A DNA stretch of 64,000 nt from Brachypodium distachyon. Taxonomy: Eukaryota; Streptophyta; Magnoliopsida; Poales; Poaceae. The stretch lies in assembly GCF_000005505.3 (NCBI RefSeq), contig NC_016133.3:43427237-43491236 (forward strand), in the 5' to 3' direction. The notes under the pieces were generated by a model. That model saw only the letters and a program-made list of their open reading frames with translations. It did not search any database and was not told where the DNA came from. This document shows, one piece after another, positions 1 through 10,250 of the stretch. Within the stretch, counting starts at the first letter, position 1. Each line of letters opens with the position of its first letter. The translations under genes and the position numbers were made by a program.

Positions 1-187
1 GAACCAAGAAAATGATGGAGTTTGAAAGATTCTGTCTCCTTTCAGCTTACGAGATCATCAGTTTATACGAGAGACGATAACTCATCAGTTTACCATTGAT
101 CATATTCTGGAGAAGGCACAGCGGGTGACACTGACACGGTCCCATGCACGTGAGCTTTCTCTGCTGAGACCATTTTTGAATAACTGG
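1..187. other. 3' flank of an NLR unit lying outside the window
   Basis: This stretch has no ORF of its own. It matches, in order, the 3' flank of NLR2 near 9540-9665: a CTCCTTTCAGCT block, then a block with CTCAT..., then GGAGAAGGCACAGCGGGTGACA against GGAAAAGGCACGGCGGCGACA. The simplest reading is that another NLR copy ended just before position 1. That reading is inference, because no coding sequence of that copy is inside the window. Confidence 0.5.
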
Positions 188-304
188 TACTACGTCTGTT
201 TCATAACTTTTTTCTCAAATTTGTTCAAAAATAAATGTATCTATTCTTAAAAAGCGTCTAGATACATGTAATATTTCGACAAGAATTATGAAACGGAGAG
301 AGTA
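188..304. mobile_element. Stowaway-type MITE
   Basis: A degenerate inverted-repeat element of about 117 bp. One end reads TACTACGTCTGTTTCATAA and the other TTATGAAACGGAGAGAGTA, with the internal CGTCTAGATACATGTAATATT segment shared with copies at 12785-12901 and 56735-56850. The CTCCCTCCGT-like ends and TA flank are typical of grass Stowaway MITEs. It is non-coding. Confidence 0.75.
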
Positions 305-1448
305 ATTTCAAATTTCCTTGTCTTGCCCAAGTGATTTCAGAACGAACTTTTGTCGAACCATATGTCCAGAGGCAAATGTTTTTTCGATTCTTGGTTAATA
401 TGCCCACGCCTAAATGGTGCATTTTACTTTTTTCAGAACATACAGTATGTTCTAATGAAAAATGATGCGCGCTTAGACGTGCGTTGGAGAAAAAGAAAAC
501 TAACGAATGTATATTGCTGGAGATAAATCACACTTTGAGGACCTTTTATTATCCCTGTTACATACTCCGTATTCAGCCTGCTGACGCTATACTGCTATAG
601 ACTATAGAGATCATCATTTTCAGAACATACACCGTCAAAGTATTTCGACATATAGGGAGCTGCTGAGGCTCTCGCCCTCAGGGGGTGCTCCGTCCCACGC
701 CGCGTGCTCCGTCTCCTCAAGTCCTCATCGCGGAATCGGCTCCGCGCGGCGGCGCATTTGGGAAGCCCGTCCTCGCTTCTCTTCCACCCCAGGTCTCGTC
801 CCCCTCTCCCGGCTCGAACTTAAGGCCTGCGCGACGCCGCTCCTGTAGGCTGCACTTGCGCGCGCAAGCTGCTTGTTCAAATGCCTGAGTGTCTCGCATG
901 GCATCCGGAGCACGCACTAGGCTAGTGCCACTAGCTCGACTCGGTTCCTTCTGTGTCAGTTACAGCTAATCTGCTGATTCGAGTTTTTTTCTCCTTTCAG
1001 CAGCGGGAATCGGTCGGAGTTCTTGGTACGCTGGCAAGAGTTAATTACTGTTGTCAACGCCTGCAACCTCCTGAAAATTTCCTCCTCTGTGAGTGCACTT
1101 CCTCCATTGGTTCCTCCTCTTCCTTGATTATAAATTTGCAATATTATATCCGCTCAGTGGATGGATTTGTTTATTAGGAGACACTTACCGGTGTGATTAA
1201 CTGGGAAAAGTTCGATTATTGTAAGAACGTAGTGCCATGTTGTTCTTTTATTATAGCTGCGGCTGAGTGCTACACGGAGTCATGAAACTTCCTTGCAAGT
1301 TCCGACCAAACCATAATAATCACCATCTAGCACGCGCACACTTGTTTCCCTCTCTCTCCAATAATTCCACTACATTTAGCCACTCTCAACTCAGCAAGTC
1401 TGAATCCACAATTGCCTACTTCTCACAGCATACGCGCGGTTTGGCTGA
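305..1448 (+). other. 5' flank and leader region of NLR1
   Basis: No convincing protein is encoded; the short GC-rich ORFs at 685-917 overlap on both strands and show no family features. The 310-660 part is a diverged copy of 3430-3730 and 9750-10000. Around 845-900 a block with GCGCGCAAG...TTGTTCAAATGCCTGAG recurs at 4168-4200, at 4509-4545 and, inverted, near 31940-31985 upstream of the intact NLR. A possible splice donor (CTCTGTGAGTGCACT, about 1085) matches CTGTAAGTGCACT at about 4711 in front of NLR2, so a 5'-UTR intron is likely in the family. Confidence 0.5.
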
Positions 1449-2695
1449 GAAGAAGGTCACAGCATTCTCCCTGTGGTGCGCGGAGTTGCCATCAAGGCCG
1501 CCAACGCTCTCGTCCAGACCGTGACACGCATGTGTGGCATCGATGGCGACCGCCGGAAGCTAGAGCGCCAGCTGCTGGCCGTCCAGTGCAAGCTGACCGA
1601 CGCCGAGGCCAAGAGCGAGAGCAATCCCTACATCAAGAGGTGGATGAAGGACTTCAGGACCGTCGCCTACGAGGCCGACGACGTCCTCGACGACTTCCAG
1701 TACGAGGCGCTGCGCCGTGTAGCCCAGATCGGCGATTCCAAGAAAAAAAAAGGTACTCAGCCACTTCACCAACCACAACCCGGTTCTCTTCCGTCTCACC
1801 ATGAGCAGAAAGCTGAGAAGCGTGCTCGGGAAGATCAATGACCTTGTAGAGGAGATGAACACGTTTGGTCTGCTGGAGAACCGTGCGGAGGCACCACAAG
1901 TTCTTCATCGGCAGACGCACGCGAAACTGGATGAGGATGCAGAGATCTTTGGCAGAGATGATGACAAGGAGGTGGTGGTGAATTTGTTGCTCGACCAGCA
2001 AGATCAGCACCAGGTGCAGGTGCTGCCCATCTTTGGGATGGGCGGTCTGGGCAAGACTGCACTTGCCAAGTTGGTTTACAATGACATAAGGGTTCAACAA
2101 CATTTCAAGCTGAAGATGTGGCACTGTGTCTCAGAAAACTTTGAAGCCGTTGCTCTTCTGAAATCAGTCATTGAGTTGGCTACAATTGACAGATGCAAAC
2201 TGCCCGACAAAATCAAGCTGATGCGACGGCGGCTTGAGGAAGCTATTGGCAAGCAGAGGTTTCTACTCGTTCTTGATGATGTATGAAATGAAGAAGAGAG
2301 AAAGTGGGAGGAGGAGTTGGAGCCACTCTTATGTTCGGTTGGTGGACCGGGAAGCGTTATAGTTGTCACATGTCGAAGCCAGCAAGTAGCCTCTATAATG
2401 GGCACGATAAAACCTCACGAGCTAGCATGTCTGAGTGAAGATGATTCATGGGAATTATTCTCTAGAAAAGCATTTAGCAAAGGAGTTCAAGAGCTGGCAG
2501 AGTTTGTCACCATCGGCAAATGTATTGTGAAGAAATGCAAGGGGCTGCCTCTTGCGCTGAAGACAATGGGCGGCTTGATGAGTTCAAAACAACAAGTGCA
2601 GGAATGGGAGGCCGTCAAAGAAAGCAACATTGGAGATAATGACAGAGGCAAAGATGGGATCATATCCATACTAAAATTAAGCTACAGACACTTTT
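1449..2695 (+). pseudogene. NLR1: broken CC-NB-ARC resistance-gene analogue
   Basis: The reading frames encode the N-terminal half of an RGA-like NLR: an Rx-type coiled coil (RQLLAVQCKLTDAE, then a YEADDVLDDFQ EDVID-like motif), P-loop GMGGLGKTALAK at about 2035, kinase-2 LLVLDDV just before 2284, RNBS-B (VIVVTCRSQQVAS) and GLPLALK. Four defects are visible. There is no ATG where NLR2 and NLR3 start. An extra A in the A-run at about 1742-1751 shifts the frame. TGG became TGA at 2284-2286, right after kinase-2. Homology stops at about 2695 in the RNBS-D region, where a repeat-rich insertion begins. The LRR half is absent; sequence past the insertion is 3'-flank material. It is not expected to give a functional receptor. 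Confidence 0.9.
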
Positions 2696-3310
2696 TAGAA
2701 TAGCGCATAAATTTCACGTGCAAATTTTTAGAATCGCGCACAAATTTCACGTGCAATTAGAATCGTGAATATAATTTCACATGCAATTTTTAGACACGCA
2801 TAAAATTCCGCATGCCATTTTTTGAATCGTCCACAAATTTTGACGTGCAATTAGAATCGCGGATAAAATTTCACGTGCAATTTTTAGACACGCACACAAT
2901 TTCGCGTGCCATGTTTTGAATCGCCCACAAATTTTGACGTGCAATTAGAATCGCGGATAAAATTTCATGTGCAATCTCTAGAATCATACGCAAAATTTCA
3001 CGTGCAATTTTTAAAATCAGGCATAAAGTTTCAGGTGCAATTTTTAAATCGCGCAAAAGTTTCACGTGTAATGTTTAAAATTTGGTAATCTGAAATCTGT
3101 TGTTATTAATGAATTCAACAAGAAAACAAATAAAAACTAAAGACTAGGCTACCTATCAGCAAAGCCAACACACATGGGCATCCACACTCTCAGATGCACA
3201 AACACGGGAATCCACACACACATGCACACACACGGGCAGACACCCACATCGCGCGGCACTATGCCAGGAAGATCCAGTTGACTGACTGAGAACTCAGTCG
3301 ACTGAGCCCT
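2696..3310. mobile_element. Repeat-rich insertion that truncates NLR1
   Basis: From 2696 to about 3090 there are about 12 diverged units of about 30 bp around GAATCGCGCACAAATTTCACG and TGCAATTTTTAG. A higher-order period of about 94 bp is visible (units starting near 2756, 2849 and 2942). A less repetitive tail follows and ends in the hairpin ACTGAGAACTCAGT followed by CGACTGAGCCCTAG at about 3285-3309. The same hairpin-like end and CACGTGCAATTTT repeats occur in the 42490-44513 insertion, so this is probably one family. I cannot assign a class: no clear TIR, TSD or Helitron 5'-TC/3'-CTRR with A-T flanks. Confidence 0.6.
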
Positions 3311-5253
3311 AGACATTTTCTTATAATATATCCAACGTTACAAGAAAAGCAACGAAGCAAGCAAAGTAGTGTTCTTTTGATGGATGCTTGACGAGCTAGC
3401 AACCAAGTAGTACGATCTACCTTGTTGGAAAATTCAGCGGTTTCCTATTAGTTTGTCTTGCTCTAGTTCTTTGATAATCGACTTGTATCTTATTCTGTTG
3501 AAGTGTAGATTTCAAGCTAGGAGAATGCATGATATGCTTGAGCTTTTTAGTCTTGAGCGCTGAAGATGGCTCAGCCATCCAGTTACTATGATGAACTGAT
3601 AATGCATGTAATTCTGTTGGAGATAAATACATTTTCAGATTATTGTCATTTATGTAGCATTTTTAGCTGTCTCTGTTGCATATCCGGCCTGACGATGTTA
3701 TAAAAGGGATCACCAGTTCCAGAATATACAAGTTGCATTGCAAAGCAGTTTGAACCCTTACTTGATAGTGGTACACTGTTAAGCTTGGAGAAGGCATGTT
3801 ATGCTTGAGCTTTTTAGTCTTGCTCAGCAATCAAGTTTAGTTGTCTCTGTTGCATATCCGGCCTGCGGATGGTATACAAAGAAGGCAACCCCAGCCCCAG
3901 AATATACATCTTGTGCAGCAATATATTCCAGCACCGGGGCAATGTTCAGGACTGAAAATAATGCTTTACGCTCAAACGCACGCGGCGGCGCTCCGTCCTG
4001 TCGCGCATGGACGCGCAGCCGGCCGGCCGGGCCGGCGAAGACCAACCGCGGCGGCGCATGCTGCCCTCGAGCTCCCCTCTCCTGGCTTCCTCTTCCTACT
4101 AGGACCTAGGGTCGCGTCGCCTCCTTTCAGCTCGCGTTTTGGCCTAACACCAACCCAACTCCTGCAGCCATGCGCGCAAGGTGTTTGTGGAAATGCCTGA
4201 GTGGCTCGCACGGAATCCCGAGGTAGCTCGCACGGCCTAGCAGCTTCTCCGTGGGGAGGGAAGATCAGCGGCGCCGTTGGATGGACAAGATGGCCATGCT
4301 GGTCTCCGGCCAGGCGACGGGCACAGGCTGGCGCGTAACAGGTCGGTCACACTGCGAGGCTCACGCTGGCGTGTTCTGTCTCGTCGTAGGCGACGGGCAC
4401 AGGCTGGCAAGAGACACACTGGAGGCGCGCCACGCTTCCCTGAGGTCGCCTTGTTCTCTCCGCCCCACTCCCACTTGCGCTCATCACCACACAGGTCCCG
4501 TAGCTGTGTGCCTGTGTGCACGCAGCGCGCTTGTGGAAATGCTTGAACGAATGTTTCCTTGCCAGTTGCAACTTGGCAGGTCCATTTTGCTAAAATGTGA
4601 GAGCTTCTGATTCTGGGAACAAGCCCACGAGAGTTCATGGAGGTTCGTGTTACACGCCGCTGCTGGCACTGAGTTGCCACCCACCAAGCGCTATTGGCAT
4701 CCTCTGTCAATCTGTAAGTGCACTTTTAGTTCCTTCTCTCCAAATTTACAATGTATAGCGAAGTAATCAATTACTAGTTTGTTTTTGCCAATAAAAAGGA
4801 CTCGTTGCTCCTTATTTCATGAGCAAAACCAACTGGATTCAGTCTGTGGGTTGGTGAAATCGTGTTATGAATTAATGATGTTTATTGAATTCAAAGTTCG
4901 GATGCCTCTGGGTGGGAAGTTGCCTATTGCAAGAATAGGTTGAGGCCTGCTCTGCTCATGGCAGCTTAGTACAGCTACTGCAGCATTGTACAAAGTCAAG
5001 ATGAAGCCAAGATTACATTTTCGTAAAGAAATGGTTTGGCGGGCCACTCAGCATTTTTCTTGTTCTTTGTTTTGGAGGAGTTGAGCACTTGACATAAACA
5101 AACTGTCCAAGTATACTAAATTACTAACCATGACCTTATTTTCCCCGCCAGACACGTCTTCACCTAATCTTTCTGCCTGTGAAACTATTCCGTCTGATCT
5201 GCATCAGAGTGCATCTATATCTTTTTCACAACTGGGAATCGATTAACAGGAAG
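3311..5253 (+). other. Spacer and 5' flank of NLR2
   Basis: No gene is seen. The 3370-3660 part matches 9690-9930 (TTTTGATGGATGCT..GACGAGCTAGCAACCAAGTA) and is repeated in part at 3780-3860. GC-rich sequence at 3970-4550 overlaps short ORFs on both strands, has no recognisable protein, and contains an internal direct repeat (GCGACGGGCACAGGCTGGC at 4314 and 4390). A GTAAGT donor at about 4713 and an acceptor at 5249-5250, four bases before the NLR2 ATG, suggest a 5'-UTR intron of about 540 bp. Confidence 0.5.
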
Positions 5254-8200
5254 ATGGCAGAATCGTTGCTTATCCCGGTGGTGCGAGGCGTGGCCAGAAA
5301 GGCCGTGGACACGCTCATCCAGACCGTGACGCGCATGTGTGGCGTTGACGACGACCGCCGTAAGCTAGAGCGGCAGCTGCTGGCCGTCCAGTGCAAGCTG
5401 GCTGACGCCGAGCTGAAGAGCAAGAGCAATGCCTACATCAAGAGGTAGATGAAGGACTTGAGGACTGTCGCCTACGAGGCCGCCGACGTCCTCGACGACT
5501 TCCAGTACGAAGCGCTGCGCCGCGAGGCCCAGATCAGCGATCCCAAGAAAAGAAAGGTACTCAGCCACTTCACCAACCATAACCCGGTTCTCTTCCGTCT
5601 CACCATGAGCAGAAAGCTGAGGAGCGTCCTCGAGAAGATCAATATGCTTGTTGAGGAGATGAACACGTTTGGCCTGCTGGAGAACCCTGTGGAGGCGCCA
5701 CAGTATCCTTCTCAGCAGACGCATGCAGCACTGGATGAGTCTGCAGAGATCTTTGGCAGAGATGACGACAAGGAGGTGGTGGTGAATTTGTTGCTCAATC
5801 AACAAGATCAGCACCAGTTGCAGGTGCTGCCCATCTTTGGGATGGGTGGTTTGGGCAAGACTACACTTGGCAAGATTGTGTACAATGACAGCAGGGTTAA
5901 GCAACATTTTGAGCTGAAGATGTGGCACTGTGTGTCGGAAAACTTTGAAGCCACTTCTATTGTGAAATAAGTCATTGAGTTGGCTACAAGTGACAGATGC
6001 AACCTGCCAGACACCATCGAGCTGTTGCGACAGCGACTTGAGGAAGTTATTCGCAAGCAGAGGTTTCTACTTATTCTCGATGATGTATGGAATGAAGAGG
6101 AGAAAAAATGGGGGGATGATCTGAAGCCACTCTTGTGTTCTGTTGGTGGACCGGGAAGTGTTGTAGTTGTTACATGTCGAAGCCAGCAAGTGGCCTCTAT
6201 AATGGGCACGATAGGACCCCATGAGCTCGCATGCCTAAGTGAAGATGATGCATGGGAATTATTCTCATCGAAAGCATTTAGCAAAGGTGTTCACGAGCAA
6301 GCAGAGTTCGTCACCATTGGCAAATGTATCTTTAAGAAATGCAAGGGTCTGCCTCTTGCTCTGAAGACAATGGCTGGCTTGATGAGTTCCAAACAACAAG
6401 TAGATGAATGGGATGCCATTAAAGAAAGCAACGTTGGAGATAATGCGAGAGGCAAAGATGAGATCATATCCATACTAAAATTGAGCTACAAACACTTATC
6501 ATCTGAATTGAAGCAGTGTTTTGCCTTTTGTGCAGCCCAAGGACTATGAGATGGGAAGGGACATGCTGATCCAACTATGGATGGCAAACGGTTTTATTCA
6601 AGAAGAGAGGACAATGAATTTGGCACAGAAAGGCGAATTCATTTTCAATGATTTGGTTTGGAGATCCTTTCTTCAAGATGTGAAAGTGAATGAAATCTGT
6701 TCCTTTCCTGGAACATATGACCCAGTTAGTTGTAAAATGCATGATTTAATGCATGACCTAGCAAAAGATGTCTCGGATGGATGTGCAATAATAGAAGAAC
6801 TTATTGAGCCGGAAGCATCTGTAGAGCATGTCCATCACTTGCAGATTGCATGTGGTGGAGGAGTGAAACAAATCAGTGGATTACTCAAAGGGACAAGATA
6901 TCTCCGCACTTTTTTAATTCCTTTAAGATCACACATAGATCTTAATGAGTTGAACCTGATGTCATTAAGAGCATTGCGTTGTGACGGTCATTCTATTACC
7001 AATAGCCAGGTCATAAATGCAAAACATTTACGCTACCTTGACTTTTCTAAATCTGACATTGTTAGATTGCCAGAGTCAATATGTATTTTGTATTGTTTAC
7101 AATCGTTGACACTAAATTATTGCTCAAAACTACAATATTTACCGGATGGTATGGGAGCAATGAGGAAGCTCATCCACCTTAATCTTATTGGATGTCACAG
7201 TTTGAAACGGATGCCACGAAAGTTCGGTCTACTGAACAACCTTCGCACACTGACAACATTTGTTGTGGACACTGAAGCTGGCCATGGTATTGAGGAGCTA
7301 AAAGACCTGTGTCACCTTGGCGGCAGGTTGGAGCTGTACAATTTGAGAGAAATAAAGAGTGAGTCAAATGCAAAGGAATCCAATCTCCACCAGAAGCAAA
7401 GTGTAGGTGAATTGTTTATGCATTGGGGCCGTCGAAGATATTACATGCCTGGAGATGGGGTTGGTGATGAGGAACTATTGTTGGAGTCTCTTGCGCCTCA
7501 TAGTAAGCTCAAAACTTTGGAGGTGCATGGATATGGTGGCCTGAAAATATCTCAATGGATGAGAGACCCTCAGATGTTTCAATGCTTAAGAACACTCACA
7601 GTTTCCAACTGCCCGTGGTGTAAGGATTTACCTATAGTATGGCTATCAGTTTCTCTTGAGTATCTGAGTGTAAGCAATATGGGTAGCCTAACTACAATAT
7701 GTAAGATCATTGATGTGGAAGCAGGAGGATACAATACCTGTCTGCAATATTTTCCAAAATTAAAGAAGATTGTCTTATGTGCTTTACCAAGCTTGGAGAG
7801 ATGGGCAGAGAACAGAGTGGGAGAGCTCAATAGCCCGGTAAGTTTTCCAGTTCTTGAAGCGCTAACAATATGGAGGTGTCCAAAACTTGCAACTGTTCCT
7901 GGTAGCCCCATTCTTAAAATTCTGGCGATACTGGAATGTTATAGTCTTTCAATCAGTTCATTCGCACATCTAACAACGCTGTCTGAGCTCGAATGGAACG
8001 GAACAAGTATTGTGCGTACAAGCATGCCTTTAGGCTCTTGGCCATCTCTGGTGAAGTTGTCGGTTGAATCACTGTCAAACATGGTCATGGTGCCCATAGA
8101 GGACCTGCAAAGCCAAAGATCTTCGAAAACTGTTCAGAATTTGAATCTAAATGATCCCACCTGCTTTGAACCAACACCTGGATTTTGGGAATGCTTTGCC

Positions 8201-8869
8201 TTTGTGAAACAATTGAAGATTTTTTTCTGTGACGAGCTTGTTCGCTGGCCGGTGGAGGAGCTCAGGAGCTTGGCTCGCCTCCACGTACTGAATATTTCGT
8301 ATTGTCGCAACCTGGAGGGGAATGGTTCATCCTCTCAGGAGACCCTTCTGCTGCCTCAACTCAAGACGTTGCATATTGATCATTGTGACAGTTTGCTGGA
8401 GATTCTGAAGCTGCCTATGTCCCTTGAGCACTTGAATATTTATTCTTGCTGCAGTTTGGTGGCACTTCCATCGAACCTTGGTGATCTGGCCAAGCTGAGG
8501 GACCTCCACGTGAGATTTTGTACTCCACTGAAAGAGCTGCCTGATGGGATGGATGGCCTCACTTCCCTTGAGGACTTGAGTATAATGGGATGTCCAGTGA
8601 CAGAGAACTTCCCACGTGGTCTCCTCCAGCGGCTCCCATCCCTCAAATCCCTAAAGATATTGGGCAGCCCTGAGTTGGAAAGGCGTTTTGGAGAAGGCGG
8701 TGAGTATTTTCTCTTCATCTCCTCTATCCTGAATAAATGGATTCCGAACCAATGGGTTCGATACGCAAAATCCCGAGCACAATCCGAACCAGGATCGCAG
8801 CAAGAAGAAACAGGATCCAGCATGAAGAAGCTTGTAAGGAGGCTCCTTCCCTACCGTGCAGACTCTTAA
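5254..8869 (+). pseudogene. NLR2: nearly complete CC-NB-ARC-LRR with three lesions
   Basis: The homologous start is ATG at 5254 (MAESLLIPVVRGVARKA). The order is coiled coil, P-loop GMGGLGKTTLGK at about 5850, kinase-2 LLILDDVWNEEE at about 6075, GLPLALKTM, RNBS-D, MHD (CKMHDLMHDLAKD at about 6735), then about 20 degenerate LRRs to KKLVRRLLPYRADS at 8869. Three lesions are visible against the intact copy. TGG to TAG at 5446-5448 is in the coiled coil. TCA to TAA at 5968-5970 follows RNBS-A. A 5-bp deletion at about 6530 in RNBS-D shifts frame. The rest, 2.3 kb including MHD and all LRRs, is uninterrupted. Either the losses are recent, or the LRR part was kept by conversion with a functional paralogue. 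Sequencing error is possible but unlikely for three sites. Confidence 0.9.
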
Positions 8870-9606
8870 CTCTGACCGAGGTGCGCATGCCGGTGTCCCT
8901 CCCCTCTTTTTTCCTACCGTTTTAATCACTTTCTACTCCTAAGTCCTAATCCAGAGTACTGCATGACTTTTAGAATTTGTCAAGGCTTTACATATGTAGA
9001 GGAGAACTCTGTTTGTAGTTTTCCAAGTACACGTTAATCTTTTTTTCCAAAATCGTTCTTTCACTAATATTTCTTACCACCATGCAGCTTCCGAAGAACC
9101 AAGTAGCAGCTGATTAATATTGCAAATGGCCCGGGCCTCCTTTCAGCTACTCAACAGGAAACCTAGTAACGAAGCAAGTAGCCGTATGCCCGTATCAGGT
9201 TTAGTAACTCTGATATGGCTACATATGAAGAAGCTTTTGAGGAGGCTCCCCCCCTGCCGTGCAGACTCTTAACTCTGACCAAGGTGCGCATGCCGGTGTT
9301 GCTCCCCTCTTTTTCCTTCCGTTTTTATCTCTTTCTACTCCTAAACCCAGAGTACTGCACGACTTTTAGAATTTTCCAACGCTTTACATATGTAGAGAAG
9401 AACTCTGTTTGTAGTTTTCCAAGCACATGTTAATTTTTTTTTATCCAAAATTGTTGTTTAACTAATATTTCTTACCACCACATGCAGCTTCAGAAGAACC
9501 AAGTAGCAGTTGATTAATATTTCAAATGGCTCAGGCCTCCTTTCAGCTACTCGACAGGAAACCTATTAACGAAGCAAGTAGCCGTATCAGAGTTACTAAA
9601 CCTGTT
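8821..9606 (+). repeat. Tandem duplication of the NLR2 3' end and 3' UTR
   Basis: The last NLR2 codons plus 3' UTR (8821-9190) are repeated at 9221-9590 with about 90% identity by eye, offset about 400 bp. Both copies begin ATGAAGAAGCTT..GGAGGCTCC and run through CTTTACATATGTAGAG. The second copy has no upstream LRR sequence. A perfect 20-bp inverted repeat brackets it: caggtttagtaactctgata at 9196-9215 and its complement at 9585-9604. Confidence 0.85.
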
Positions 9607-10059
9607 GTATGAGACCACGACATCTCATGAGTGATATCACATGCATTGTGGAAAAGGCACGGCGGCGACAAAGCCCCCAATGCAATTAGTTTAATTTCTT
9701 TTGATGGATGCTAGGCGAGCTAGCAACCAAGTATGCCATGCTGGATAATTGAGTGATTTCCTATTTCTTTCTTGCCCAAGTTCTTTCAGAACGGACTTGT
9801 ATCTTATTTTGTTCAAGTGCATTTCAAGCTTGGAGAATGTATATATATGTCTGGACGCAAGTGCTTGCACTTTTATTCTTGGTGCTGAAAATTGTTCAGC
9901 ACTCAAGTTGAGCCTCTGATGAACTGAATTGCTGACGCGTGAAACTGTGTCAGAGGTAAAATACACTCTGGACTCTCTGGACTTTTTGTTATCTCTGTTA
10001 CATATCCAGATATACCGGTTATCACTTTTTGTTATCTCTGTTACTCCAGATATACCGGT
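9607..10059. other. NLR inter-unit spacer
   Basis: Non-coding. It repeats the spacer found after NLR1 (3370-3660): TTTTGATGGATGCTAGGCGAGCTAGCAACC, then TTCTTTCAGAACGGACTTGTATCTTATTTTGTT. A short direct duplication, ATCACTTTTTGTTATCTCTGTTAC.., lies at about 9983-10060, just before the LRR remnant. Confidence 0.6.
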
Positions 10060-10250
10060 TACCAAGAGCTGCCTGATGGGATGGATGATGTGACTTCCCT
10101 TGAGCGATTGAAGATATGGAAGTGTCCAGGGATAGAGGGATTCCAGCATGGTCTACTCCAGCGGCTCCCAGCCCCCAAATCCCTATACAGATATTCGGCT
10201 GCCCTGAGCTGCAAAGACGTTGCAGAGAAGGTTCGTCTGTACTGTTGCAG
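10060..10250 (+). pseudogene. NLR fragment: last LRRs only
   Basis: The frame from about 10062 reads ELPDGMDDVTSLERLKIWKC then a GLLQRLP.PKSL stretch, matching the final LRR segment of NLR2 (8530-8690) and NLR3. Nothing upstream of this segment is present: it joins directly to spacer sequence. It is a relic of a third + strand unit reduced to its LRR tail, with base changes such as the PAPKSL junction and loss of frame afterwards. Confidence 0.75.

Noticed and set aside
2696..3310. Helitron as the class of the insertion
   Set aside because: Hairpin near a CTAG end is present, but the next base is A rather than T and no 5'-TC end is visible; the second copy ends TTAG.
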